From an uncultured Bacilli bacterium (GTDB lineage: Bacteria; Bacillota_I; Bacilli_A; RF39; UBA660): DNA of 26,508 nt. The stretch is taken from contig CANROR010000009.1 in assembly GCA_947632275.1 (NCBI GenBank), positions 1 through 26,508 of the forward strand. Reading direction: 5' to 3'. This document shows positions 7,801 through 15,644 of the stretch, piece by piece; position 1 is the stretch's first letter, and every line of letters begins with the position of its first letter. Below the pieces are notes generated by a model. That model did not search any database and was not told the origin of the DNA. It saw only the letters and a program-made list of their open reading frames with translations. A program made the translations under genes and the position numbers.

Positions 7801-8339
7801 TGCCGATCATTTCCTTGTTTACAAAAACCGGCATCATTATATAAAATCATGGTTTCTCCTTTAGTCTTAAAATCATAGGCTTGACTAATTATTGGCAAAT
7901 CTAATTGATAAAAAACCACTACTTGATAATAAAAGCCATGAACTACCCCTTGTGGTGCCACTTTATTATCACCCAACTTTCCTTTTAGGAAATTATCGAC
8001 ATCACCCGTGACATTAATACATTTAATACAAATAGAGGCTCTTTCCCCACTGCCAACTTGGATACCATTTCGGTCATAACCAATATAACCTTGATCACAC
8101 TTTCCTGTAGTCCGATAAGAACTTTGCGCGATAGCATTAACTAAAGAATCATTTAATTTCGTAGTTCCGGCATCATTAGTTAAAAAATCACCATCACTTA
8201 ATTCGATAATATTCGTAATTTCATCTTTAATTTGAAAAGCATTGGCATTATTGATTGTTAAACACATAATGGCCGTAAATAGTAAAATAAATAAGATAAC
8301 AATTTGAAATATACTAACGCCACCTACAGCTTCCTTCAT
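7797..8339 (-). CDS. TadE-like minor pilin candidate, MKEAVG family
   Basis: The 180-residue protein starts MKEAVG and has one hydrophobic helix (about residues 9-30), followed by an extracellular-type domain with five cysteines (C81, C104, C107 and one near the end among them). It is paralogous to the next gene and is encoded 9 bases after the 8349-8588 gene in the same operon. The leader is too short and too acidic for a Sec signal peptide. If processing occurs, it would be after G6, but the usual prepilin glutamate at +5 is missing. Role as a pilus subunit is inferred from topology and from the TadZ-like neighbour. Confidence 0.6.
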   Translation of the reverse strand: MKEAVGGVSIFQIVILFILLFTAIMCLTINNANAFQIKDEITNIIELSDGDFLTNDAGTTKLNDSLVNAIAQSSYRTTGKCDQGYIGYDRNGIQVGSGERASICIKCINVTGDVDNFLKGKLGDNKVAPQGVVHGFYYQVVVFYQLDLPIISQAYDFKTKGETMILYNDAGFCKQGNDRQ

Positions 8340-8348
8340 TTTTCCTCA

Positions 8349-8588
8349 CTATCCTTTATAAACACAAGTAAATTCGCCATCAACATCCTTATGGGTACAT
8401 AAGCATTTACCATCATTAGCCTCGCGAACTTCTTTGCTACAATTGCAGGTTGCGCCACTGCAATCTGATTCTTTTTTAAAGTTGCTATGAATCATAGGCC
8501 ACAAGTAACTGAAAAAAAAGGTCATTAAGACCCCTATCGAAATAACTACAATAACTGTACTATTTAATTCTCCTGTAGCTTCCTTCAT
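8349..8588 (-). CDS. Small Cys-rich pilin-like protein, MKEATG family
   Basis: The 79-residue protein starts MKEATGELN and has one hydrophobic helix (about residues 11-33) ending at a WP pair. A short tail of about 40 residues contains six cysteines, likely in disulfides outside the cell. It is a clear paralogue of the 8601-8822 product: the first nine residues are identical and both have FF...WP..I at the helix end. The gap to the previous gene is 12 bases. Its size is like Flp-type pilins, but Flp sequence features (G|xxxxEY) are not present. Function unproven. Confidence 0.6.
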   Translation of the reverse strand: MKEATGELNSTVIVVISIGVLMTFFFSYLWPMIHSNFKKESDCSGATCNCSKEVREANDGKCLCTHKDVDGEFTCVYKG

Positions 8589-8600
8589 AGGTAACCAATT

Positions 8601-8822
8601 CTATTGAGAGATTTCAACCGTTGTACCATCCGTACAAGTACAAACTCCTGCTTCAGTATCTACTGATTCAACTTCGCCACTTGGACAAGAATTAGCACAA
8701 GTGCTTCTCGCTATACTTGTTTTTATAGATGGCCAAACAAACGCATAAAAGAATGCTCCAACCGCCGCAATTGCTACAACGGTAACAACAGTCATATTTA
8801 ATTCACCAGTCGCTTCTTTCAT
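8601..8822 (-). CDS. Small Cys-rich pilin-like protein, first gene of the pilus-like operon
   Basis: The 73-residue protein starts MKEATGELN, followed by one hydrophobic helix (about residues 10-31) ending in the WP motif and a tail with four cysteines. It is the first gene after a good promoter and has the strongest ribosome-binding site of the operon (AAAAGGAGG). Being first, shortest and probably most expressed, it is the best candidate for a major structural subunit; this is inference. No motor ATPase (TadA/CpaF), platform protein or prepilin peptidase is encoded in this window. Confidence 0.6.
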   Translation of the reverse strand: MKEATGELNMTVVTVVAIAAVGAFFYAFVWPSIKTSIARSTCANSCPSGEVESVDTEAGVCTCTDGTTVEISQ

Positions 8823-8851
8823 TTATGAATTCCTCCTTTTAATATAGCTTT

Positions 8852-8880
8852 ATTATAACCAATTTTCGTTTAAATAGCAA
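8852..8880 (-). promoter_or_regulatory. Promoter of the pilus-like operon
   Basis: On the minus strand TTGCTA (8875-8880) and TATAAT (8852-8857) are spaced by 17 bp, followed by AAAAGGAGG and the first ATG at 8822. It would drive the six genes from 8822 down to 5918. Confidence 0.7.
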
Positions 8881-8903
8881 TAATCTACCTTTATTTATTT
8901 TCA

Positions 8904-10109
8904 TTATATGTCAAATTTACCGTCAACAAAGATTTTTATTTTTTTGCCATCATAAGTTTCGGCCGTAATATTTAAGTCATCAGTCCCAATCATTAAGTCA
9001 ACATGATTCTTGGCAATATTTAGACCCTTTTGTTTTAATTTAGTATTACTTAAATCATTACCACCCTTAAGGCATTCGGGAAAACCTTCCCCTAAAGCCA
9101 TATGACAAGAAGCATTTTCATCAAGTAGGGTTGTACCTAAAACCGTATGACATTTGGCAATTGGTGAAGAAGCATCAACTAAGGCAATTTCACCGAGATA
9201 CTGCATTCCTTCTTCGGATGAAATTAACTCTTTTAAAACTTCTTCTCCTTCTTCGGCCTCAAAATTTACAACTTTCCCCTTTTTAAACTCTAAATAAAAT
9301 TTAGCAATCTTTTGGTTATTATAGTATAAAGGCATGGAAGCATAAACTTTACCTTCGGCCGTTTTAGCAAGCGGTGAAGTAAAAACTTCAAAGGATGGCA
9401 TATTGACCAAACATTTTACGTCTTGAGCTAAACCACACCATAAGGCCTCTTTACTTAATTCCACTTTAAAATCAGTACCTAACTTATTCGTATAATGTAA
9501 TTTTTTAATTTGCAATTTATTTAATTTTTTCACTATTTTATTCGATTGGGCAATTAATAAATCCCAAGCTTTAAGATAATCTTTTTCTTTTAACAAACAA
9601 AAGGAAGCAATAAGTTCAAATAATTTTGCATAAGCATTTTTCTCATTCGGAAATACTTCTTGCGCCCATTCTTGACTAGGAAGAGAAGCAATACACCAAG
9701 GCACATCATTATGCTTTTGCATTTTATAAAAAACTTGGCGCGTCTCTAAAGCTATTTTACTAGCCAAAGCTACTTTTTTTAAATCTAAATCTTCTGTAAG
9801 ATGCGGATATTCACTTTTAATCATTAAAAAAGAAGCTTTCTTTTTAGCATATTTATTCCAAATACTTTTATCAAAATATGGTTCTTTTTTAATTTCTTCT
9901 TCCGTTTTTTGTAAGCATTCGCGATATTTTAAAGGATCTTCTTCATCTAAATAAATATCACTAATTCCCATTTCTTTTAATCTTTCCACTAGTTTGTCAA
10001 TAAAATCTTTATTTTCCACATAATAATTAATTAAAACGGATTTCGTTTTTTGAAAATTCATACATTTCGTTACTAATAAATCAATATATTTGTTTTCTAA
10101 TTCTTGCAT
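8904..10109 (-). CDS. ampS: Aminopeptidase, M29 family (AmpS/PepS type)
   Basis: This cytosolic metallo-aminopeptidase releases N-terminal residues from peptides using two divalent metal ions. The 401-residue length fits the family. The metal-binding residues known for M29 enzymes can be matched: E241 in SFEVFTSP, E307 in LGEIALVD, H336 in ASCHMALGEG, and H369 and D371 in NHVDLMIGTDDLNI. It is probably monocistronic, with a TATTAT-type -10 in the 97-bp gap that it shares with the divergent gene at 10207. It sits between the two halves of the secretion locus but looks like ordinary peptide metabolism. Confidence 0.92.
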   Translation of the reverse strand: MQELENKYIDLLVTKCMNFQKTKSVLINYYVENKDFIDKLVERLKEMGISDIYLDEEDPLKYRECLQKTEEEIKKEPYFDKSIWNKYAKKKASFLMIKSEYPHLTEDLDLKKVALASKIALETRQVFYKMQKHNDVPWCIASLPSQEWAQEVFPNEKNAYAKLFELIASFCLLKEKDYLKAWDLLIAQSNKIVKKLNKLQIKKLHYTNKLGTDFKVELSKEALWCGLAQDVKCLVNMPSFEVFTSPLAKTAEGKVYASMPLYYNNQKIAKFYLEFKKGKVVNFEAEEGEEVLKELISSEEGMQYLGEIALVDASSPIAKCHTVLGTTLLDENASCHMALGEGFPECLKGGNDLSNTKLKQKGLNIAKNHVDLMIGTDDLNITAETYDGKKIKIFVDGKFDI

Positions 10110-10173
10110 AATCTCACCTATCTATAATATTAACGAATTTAGCGAAAAAATACTAGTATTTTAGGAAGTTTAA

Positions 10174-10182
10174 TGGTAGAAT
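10174..10182 (+). promoter_or_regulatory. Extended -10 promoter element for the 10207 gene
   Basis: TGGTAGAAT matches an extended -10 (TG-n-TAGAAT). The AAAGGAG ribosome-binding sequence and ATG at 10207 follow about 15-25 bases downstream. No clear -35 was found. Confidence 0.45.
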
Positions 10183-10206
10183 ATTTATCAATTTAAAGGA
10201 GTCAGT

Positions 10207-11016
10207 ATGGAAACATTTTTACAAGTTGGCAAAAATGAAATTAATCCTTTTACTTTCCATCCCATTCAAGATGGGCTTCTTAATAATGGCACATTTTCTA
10301 AACCTCAAGGTGGTTTATGGTTTACGAGTCACCAAAAAGAAAATACTGCTGGTAACGAATGGGTCGAATTTTTAAGTTGGCATCCAAATATAGCCGTTTA
10401 TGGTCATTATTTAGATCTTGATAGGACAATGAAATGTGTGCTCATTGAACTTAAAAAGACCGCGAAGATATTTTATTTAGATAGTAGCGAAAAATTAAAT
10501 TTTTTAAAAACTAATTATAGTTCTTCCAATTTATTTAGTTATGAAGCCTTAAGTCAAGATTACGACGGTATTTTTATAAACATTCATAAATTTTATAATC
10601 ATCCTTTGTTTAATGATTATTTTCTTAAATTTGCCGTCGATACTTTGCTTTTATTTAATTATAATTGCATTGCTTGTTATTATCCGGGCCAAATAACTAT
10701 TAACGATTTAAATAGCGATTTTGAATTTAGTGATTATAAAATAAATATTAGTGATACTCCCTATCCTATTTTACCTATTCCCGGCGAATACTTTCTTTTC
10801 CAAGCAAAGGTAAATGAAATAATCAATGAATATTTTAAGGAAAAAAAATTAGGCAATTATAATCCTAATAAGTATGCCCAAATATATCAAGAACTTAGTG
10901 CTTTAATTACTAGTTATTATGCTAAAGAACTAGAACAATTTGGAAAGCTTGCCCAAGTAGCATCTAAAAAATTGACTTTAACTTTAATTGATAATGCTTT
11001 AATTAATTTTAAATAA
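10207..11016 (+). CDS. Unrecognised 269-residue protein with KPxGGLW motif
   Basis: I do not recognise this protein with confidence. It has no signal peptide or membrane helix. Residues 32-41 read KPQGGLWFTS, and a tryptophan-rich stretch (NEWVEFLSWHP) follows near residue 50. The C-terminal third is probably helical. A KP-x-GG-L-W motif with nearby tryptophans is reminiscent of uncharacterised phage and bacterial proteins sometimes suspected of an ADP-ribosyltransferase-like fold; that is a weak recollection. The gene is monocistronic, with a strong AAAGGAG site. Its 3' end overlaps the convergent membrane-protein gene by 18 bases. It lies between ordinary genes, inside the larger secretion block. 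Confidence 0.75.
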   Translation: METFLQVGKNEINPFTFHPIQDGLLNNGTFSKPQGGLWFTSHQKENTAGNEWVEFLSWHPNIAVYGHYLDLDRTMKCVLIELKKTAKIFYLDSSEKLNFLKTNYSSSNLFSYEALSQDYDGIFINIHKFYNHPLFNDYFLKFAVDTLLLFNYNCIACYYPGQITINDLNSDFEFSDYKINISDTPYPILPIPGEYFLFQAKVNEIINEYFKEKKLGNYNPNKYAQIYQELSALITSYYAKELEQFGKLAQVASKKLTLTLIDNALINFK

Positions 11017-11592
11017 TTTATTGACAATAATGCTCGCAATATAAGCAATAATAACCATAATGCCGACGGCCAGTAAGCTCGTCGGATTTTTTAGGCTATC
11101 AACTAAACCGGTCCCAATTTCCGACCAAAAGTAGACTAAAAATATTTTACTAATTAAAATGGTCACAAAAAATTTCGAAAATTTCATATTGGCAAGGCCG
11201 GCCGCCAAATTATAAGCAAAAGCCGGAGTAAACGGAATCGCCATTATTACTGTTAGTTGTTGCGTTTTTAAATTTTTTACATAATGTAAAAATTTTTTTA
11301 AGATTGATTTATCCGTCATTTTTCGTTCAACATATTTGGCGCCAAGTTTTTTGGTTAAAAAATAAGATAAAACACAACCCATAACCGTACAAAGCCAAGA
11401 AATTAAAAAGCCCAAGATTTTACCAAAAGCTAAAGTGTTCATGGTAATAAAAACAAATAATGGTAACATCGGCAAAATTGATTCAATTATAATTAAAAAA
11501 CAACCTAAAATAGGACCATAAACGCCTAAAGCTGCCACGGCATTCATTAGAAAATCATATATATTAGAAAATATTTCTTGCATATTTATCAC
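10999..11592 (-). CDS. VTT-domain (TVP38/DedA-like) membrane protein
   Basis: The 197-residue protein has about five to six hydrophobic segments. It shows the usual VTT/DedA features: a PILGCFLIIIESILPMLPLF stretch with a conserved glutamate and prolines, a GxxLSYFLTKKLG segment, and the re-entrant-loop-like IPFTPAFAYNLAAGLANM. The family is thought to act in lipid scrambling or membrane homeostasis; the substrate here is unknown. The gene lies downstream of the rhodanese-like gene but is separated by a strong terminator, so it is probably transcribed alone. Its end overlaps the convergent 10207 gene by 18 bases. Confidence 0.85.
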   Translation of the reverse strand: MINMQEIFSNIYDFLMNAVAALGVYGPILGCFLIIIESILPMLPLFVFITMNTLAFGKILGFLISWLCTVMGCVLSYFLTKKLGAKYVERKMTDKSILKKFLHYVKNLKTQQLTVIMAIPFTPAFAYNLAAGLANMKFSKFFVTILISKIFLVYFWSEIGTGLVDSLKNPTSLLAVGIMVIIAYIASIIVNKLFKIN

Positions 11593-11614
11593 TTCTTATA
11601 TATGATACACATTT

Positions 11615-11645
11615 TCCAAAAAAATATCAACAAAAGTTGATATTT
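11615..11645 (-). terminator. Terminator of the rhodanese-like gene
   Basis: On the minus strand AAATATCAAC pairs perfectly with GTTGATATTT (10 bp) around TTTT, and T residues follow. The stop codon TAA of the rhodanese-like gene overlaps the start of the stem. Confidence 0.8.
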
Positions 11646-11898
11646 AACGAATTACTTGGGTTACATCATAACCAAAGTATTCTAACATACTGACTGCTTT
11701 TTTACTTAAAAATCCTTTATTACAAACAAGATAATATTTTTGATTTTTATTTAAATATTTTTTATGATTTAAAAGCAATTTATCAACATAAATATTAATA
11801 CTATTAGGAGTCGGATTTTTACTATAATCTTCGGGATGTTGCACATCAATTAAAATGCCCATATTTGGTTGATAATTGCTAAGAGTTATTCGCTTCAC
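11644..11898 (-). CDS. Single-domain rhodanese-like protein
   Basis: The 84-residue protein fits a compact rhodanese domain: DVQHPEDYSKNPTPNSINI near the start matches the family D-x-R-x-x-x-E/D-Y...G-H-I-x-x-A-x-N pattern in a relaxed form. The active-site loop is YYLVCNKGFLS, with the catalytic cysteine at about residue 58, followed by the typical LEYFGYDV helix-strand. It would act in sulfur transfer or persulfide handling in the cytosol. Translation starts at GTG behind GGTGGT. A TATAAT-like box lies just upstream. It is flanked by terminators, so it is an independent gene. Confidence 0.8.
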   Translation of the reverse strand: MKRITLSNYQPNMGILIDVQHPEDYSKNPTPNSINIYVDKLLLNHKKYLNKNQKYYLVCNKGFLSKKAVSMLEYFGYDVTQVIR

Positions 11899-11953
11899 AT
11901 TACCACCATTATATTATATGGAAGACTAGTATTTATTTAAAGGACGATAAACT

Positions 11954-11977
11954 AAAAAAGCACTAAAATTAGTGCTT
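11954..11977 (-). terminator. Terminator of virD4
   Basis: On the minus strand AAGCACTAA pairs with TTAGTGCTT around a tiny TT loop and a run of six T residues follows. The virD4 stop codon overlaps the stem. Confidence 0.8.
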
Positions 11978-14144
11978 ATTCATCGCCAAAGAAATCATCA
12001 AAAAATTCATCGTCTGTTATAACATTTTCATTTACAATAATACTATCAGCATCAACATTTATTTTAGGTTTTTCCTCTTTACTTTCGCTTTCTTTATTTT
12101 CTTCTTCCTTACTTTCAACTTCTTGAGGTAAATCTTCGATAACTTCTACTGGTTCTTCATCTTGATGGTCATTTACTAATTCTTCTTTTTCTTGTTGTTT
12201 AGCTTCTTCTTCCTCTTCCATAAAGTTTTTCATTTTTTCATCAATATCTTTTAAGATAGCATCTAAATCCAAATTATTAGATTTTGGTGATGGAGCTTGT
12301 TTTCCTGGGCTAGGCATCATTGTTGGTGGAAGATTAAATGGATTCATCGTTGAGGCAAAAGGGTTATCAAAAGGATTACCACCCATACCAGGAATACCCA
12401 TACCATTTTCGCCTTGCTCGGCCATTAATTTTGTTCTTTCATCCATAACAAATTTTTTTAAATCAAAAATTTCTACTGGCCGTTTTTCTCTTACTGGATA
12501 TGGCTCCTCTATTTTCGGTATACCCCAATTAATTTTAAAATCGGGTTGTAATTTTATTTTATAAGGATTCATTCTGGTTCGAATTAAAATACCTTCAAAT
12601 AATTTCATTTTTTGTAAATCAGTGATGGAAACTAAAGGTCTTGTCGCATTTTTGTCTTTATCATCCGTTACCTTTACTTCTCCACACATTTTACTAATTT
12701 CTTCTAAAGCTTTTAATTCCGCACTAATCAAATAGATTAAATTATTACAGTTACCCCGAATAATTTGGGCTACTTCTTCGCCATATACCGAATTAAGTTG
12801 GGCAAAGTCTTGAATTATAAATGTGAAGCGAATTAACCGACTTCGAGCGGCTGAAATCATCGCATCGACATCTTTTAAAGGCGGCATATTAGCAAATTCA
12901 TCTAAGATAAAGTTAGTTCTAATGGGAAGTTTTCCCCCTTGTTTTTGGGCTTCATCAATTAAAGTTTCGTAACATTGTTTAATAAAGATAGTCATTAAAC
13001 TATGATAAGTTTTCTTTTCATCATGAATGATCATGAAAATCGCCGTTTTTTCACTCCCAATTTTTCTTAAGTCAAAATCACTGTAGGATAACATTTCACT
13101 TAAATTTTCTTGCGTAGAAAAAATTCTAATTTTTTGGCGAAAAGTGGAAAGTAATCCCCCTTTGGTATCACTTGGCGCATTAATAACTGTACTAGCAAAC
13201 ATATAAGGAGAAGAATCTTCGCCTTTAAAGCGAAAATATTCATTTATATAGTGACTAGCCCCACATCTTTCTTCCCCAACAGTGGCCATATAGTTAATAC
13301 TATTTAAATTAATTTCTTTTTCGGAAGCATCCATGAAAAGGCCCAAAGCTAAACCTGAAAAGTAATCGGCCGAACCTTTTTCCCAGAAGTCCGAATCACT
13401 TTTATTATTCGGGTCATATAAAATATTTAAAGCCACGTCATCTAAAAGTTCCGTCGCTTTATCAATATTACCTTCTTTATAATATTGATATGGTAAAGTT
13501 AAAGGATTCCAAGAATTCCCATTTTGGGGTTCCCGGAAGTTTAAAACAATAATATTATAACCTCTTGATTTTAAATAATGCGCACTATTTTGATAAATTT
13601 CACCTTTTGGGTCAGTAATAATCATGCTTTCGCCTTTTTTAGCTAAAAAGTTAACCATCGGTTTTACAATAGTTTGCGTTTTCCCAGAACCAGTAGATCC
13701 TAAAATCAAACTATGATATTCTCCATTATCAATATAGGTTTCTTTTTCATTGTTAATTAAAGGAATACCCGCGGCATCTAAGTCGTCCGCGAGACGATTA
13801 ATTTTAACAACATTTTCCCCTTTTTTAACTTCTTTATCATCGGCCCATTTAGCATAGCCATCACTTTCTTTTGACTTTAACTTTAACCCAATACCATGCC
13901 CTTTATCTTTTTTAAAAATATAAGATGAAACGCTCGAAAAAATAGCAATTAAAGCCCCAATAAATAAAAGTAATGTAACCGGTAAATAAGGCATAGTAAA
14001 TGCTTTAAAAGGCATTAAGCCATAAAATTCACCTTCATTTAATAAAGAAGTAAAATTTAAAATAGCAATAGCACATAAGTATAATAATAAAATGCTATAA
14101 ATTACAAACATAATTAAATCTTTTTTTTCTATTTTAAATTTCAT
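11976..14144 (-). CDS. virD4: VirD4/TraG-type coupling ATPase
   Basis: VirD4 proteins are membrane-anchored hexameric ATPases that deliver substrates to a type IV secretion channel. The 722-residue protein has two N-terminal transmembrane helices (about residues 11-31 and 52-77), Walker A GSTGSGKT (149-156), the ITDPKGE motif (176-182) and Walker B FILDEFANMPP (412-422). A conserved AARSRLIRF block is also present. After the ATPase come a Gly/Met/Pro-rich linker (about 578-620) and a strongly acidic tail (about 640-722), unusual in length and possibly a substrate- or partner-binding region. It has its own consensus promoter, downstream of the secretion core. No relaxase gene is nearby. Confidence 0.9.
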   Translation of the reverse strand: MKFKIEKKDLIMFVIYSILLLYLCAIAILNFTSLLNEGEFYGLMPFKAFTMPYLPVTLLLFIGALIAIFSSVSSYIFKKDKGHGIGLKLKSKESDGYAKWADDKEVKKGENVVKINRLADDLDAAGIPLINNEKETYIDNGEYHSLILGSTGSGKTQTIVKPMVNFLAKKGESMIITDPKGEIYQNSAHYLKSRGYNIIVLNFREPQNGNSWNPLTLPYQYYKEGNIDKATELLDDVALNILYDPNNKSDSDFWEKGSADYFSGLALGLFMDASEKEINLNSINYMATVGEERCGASHYINEYFRFKGEDSSPYMFASTVINAPSDTKGGLLSTFRQKIRIFSTQENLSEMLSYSDFDLRKIGSEKTAIFMIIHDEKKTYHSLMTIFIKQCYETLIDEAQKQGGKLPIRTNFILDEFANMPPLKDVDAMISAARSRLIRFTFIIQDFAQLNSVYGEEVAQIIRGNCNNLIYLISAELKALEEISKMCGEVKVTDDKDKNATRPLVSITDLQKMKLFEGILIRTRMNPYKIKLQPDFKINWGIPKIEEPYPVREKRPVEIFDLKKFVMDERTKLMAEQGENGMGIPGMGGNPFDNPFASTMNPFNLPPTMMPSPGKQAPSPKSNNLDLDAILKDIDEKMKNFMEEEEEAKQQEKEELVNDHQDEEPVEVIEDLPQEVESKEEENKESESKEEKPKINVDADSIIVNENVITDDEFFDDFFGDE

Positions 14145-14165
14145 ACTTTTTTTCCTTTCTCAATT

Positions 14166-14194
14166 ATTATACCTATTATTACGTATTTTCTCAA
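14166..14194 (-). promoter_or_regulatory. Promoter of virD4
   Basis: On the minus strand TTGAGA (14189-14194) and TATAAT (14166-14171) are spaced by exactly 17 bp. The -35 directly abuts the stop codon of the upstream lipoprotein gene. GAAAGGAA and the ATG at 14144 follow. Confidence 0.75.
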
Positions 14195-14944
14195 CTAAAA
14201 TTTTTTCTTTTTGAAACGTAAAACTATGAAAATAACTACTATTAAAACCCCAAGACAAGCACCAAAAATAAGAATATTGTAGTTTTTAACTTTTTTTGTT
14301 GTTTCTTCAGGAGTTTCTTCTTTGACATTCGGCTCTTCTTCAGGAGACTCAATAGTATTTTCTTCTTTAGTCGAATCCTCTAAAACATAGGTAATATGCA
14401 CTGATTTATTTTTATAATTATTACGATTGATATTCCAAGTATAGATATTACCATTTACATTATCCGCATTGGATACAATTACCTCTAAATCAGTTTTAAT
14501 ATTAATAGTTAAATTTTCTAATAAAGAATAATTATCAAATAAAGCACACCTATTATTAGTTCGTAGCAAAATATAATTTTCACTTTTTTGGATATCAAAT
14601 TCATTAAAACAAGATTTTATGGCACGCGAACGATAAAAATTATTTAAATTAAAATCTCCATTTATATTGAATTTTCGCATATTTTCCGTCGTTTCAATAT
14701 TAGTTTCATAGCTTTGACTAGGTCTTAGAGATTCATCATCATAGTATTTAGCATGTTTTTCTTTATTAAGTTGTTCAAAATAGCTTGTTAATTGTCTACC
14801 TTGATATTCTTCTTGCTTGGTTAAATCAGTTGTTAAAGAAATATTTTCGGATAAAGTTTCATTATTAATTTCCAAATTATAATTGGCATCACAAGCGGCA
14901 CAAAAAAAGCTTAAAATAAGCAATACAAATAATTTTTTCTTCAT
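14195..14944 (-). CDS. Lipoprotein with C-terminal membrane anchor (paralogue B)
   Basis: The 249-residue protein has a lipoprotein signal peptide (KKK, hydrophobic core, lipobox FCAAC with C18). Its external region has a cluster of conserved residues with the neighbouring lipoprotein, including NADNVNGNIYTWNINRNNY. A Glu/Thr-rich linker (about 195-217) and a C-terminal transmembrane helix (about 223-243) ending in KKKKF follow. It would be tethered at both ends, with a loop outside the cell. It follows its paralogue after 22 bases and has an AAGGAGC ribosome site. It is the last gene of the secretion-core operon. Family unknown; it could serve as a channel or surface component specific to this system. 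Confidence 0.8.
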   Translation of the reverse strand: MKKKLFVLLILSFFCAACDANYNLEINNETLSENISLTTDLTKQEEYQGRQLTSYFEQLNKEKHAKYYDDESLRPSQSYETNIETTENMRKFNINGDFNLNNFYRSRAIKSCFNEFDIQKSENYILLRTNNRCALFDNYSLLENLTINIKTDLEVIVSNADNVNGNIYTWNINRNNYKNKSVHITYVLEDSTKEENTIESPEEEPNVKEETPEETTKKVKNYNILIFGACLGVLIVVIFIVLRFKKKKF

Positions 14945-14966
14945 AATATGCTCCTTAAAATTATTT

Positions 14967-15623
14967 TTAATATTTATTTCTTTTTTTTATAACAATGGTT
15001 AATACTACTCCTAAAACAACGAAGCTACCTAATATTATAAAAACGTTTATATTATTATTTGTTTCCTCATCAGAAACCACGGGATTCGTTTTTATTAATG
15101 AATAAGCTATTTCAATTGTTTTATTATTATAATTATCTCTATTAATTAACCAAGTATAAGTTTGATCATTTACTTCATCAGCATTATTACTAGTTATATT
15201 AAAATCATCACTAAATTTTAAATTTACCTTAATTTCCGTTAATTCTGTATAATAATCCATACATGAATTTAAATTATTAGTACTTAATCTATAATCATTT
15301 TCATTGGTCGTATATATATGAAAGTTTTTATAACAATAATTTACGCCTGTCCCATTTTTATAATTTTCAAAAGGAAAATTAAACTTATATTCCGTAAAAC
15401 GAATATTTTGATTAATTGTATAGTATTCAATTCCTTCAATTTTTTCGTTTGTTTCACTAGCCCCTTGGTCATTAATATAAGCTGTGACTGGAAAAGTTTC
15501 CTTAGTTAAACCATTAACAATGGTATTTTCCGCAACTGTTTCCTTAGTTATATAAGTATTATATTCTGCCGTACAACCACTTAATAAAAATACGGAAATT
15601 AATAATAATATTTTATATTTCAT
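14967..15623 (-). CDS. Lipoprotein with C-terminal membrane anchor (paralogue A)
   Basis: The 218-residue protein has a lipoprotein signal peptide with lipobox LSGC (C17). Its external domain resembles the next gene product: EYNTYITKETVAEN near the new N-terminus corresponds to NYNLEINNETLSEN, and NADEVNDQTYTWLINRDNY corresponds to NADNVNGNIYTWNINRNNY. A C-terminal helix (about 193-213) ends in KKRNKY. Divergence between the pair is high, so the duplication is old. It lies 21 bases after the lysozyme/NlpC gene with a GGGAGAG site, so it belongs to the same operon. Function not known. Confidence 0.8.
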   Translation of the reverse strand: MKYKILLLISVFLLSGCTAEYNTYITKETVAENTIVNGLTKETFPVTAYINDQGASETNEKIEGIEYYTINQNIRFTEYKFNFPFENYKNGTGVNYCYKNFHIYTTNENDYRLSTNNLNSCMDYYTELTEIKVNLKFSDDFNITSNNADEVNDQTYTWLINRDNYNNKTIEIAYSLIKTNPVVSDEETNNNINVFIILGSFVVLGVVLTIVIKKRNKY

Positions 15624-15644
15624 TTTTCACTCTCCCAACTATTA

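Noticed and set aside
8601..8822. Classic type IV or Flp prepilin signal in the MKEATG proteins
   Set aside because: A G is present at position 6, but the conserved glutamate at +5 and the usual basic leader are missing, so a standard prepilin peptidase site cannot be claimed.
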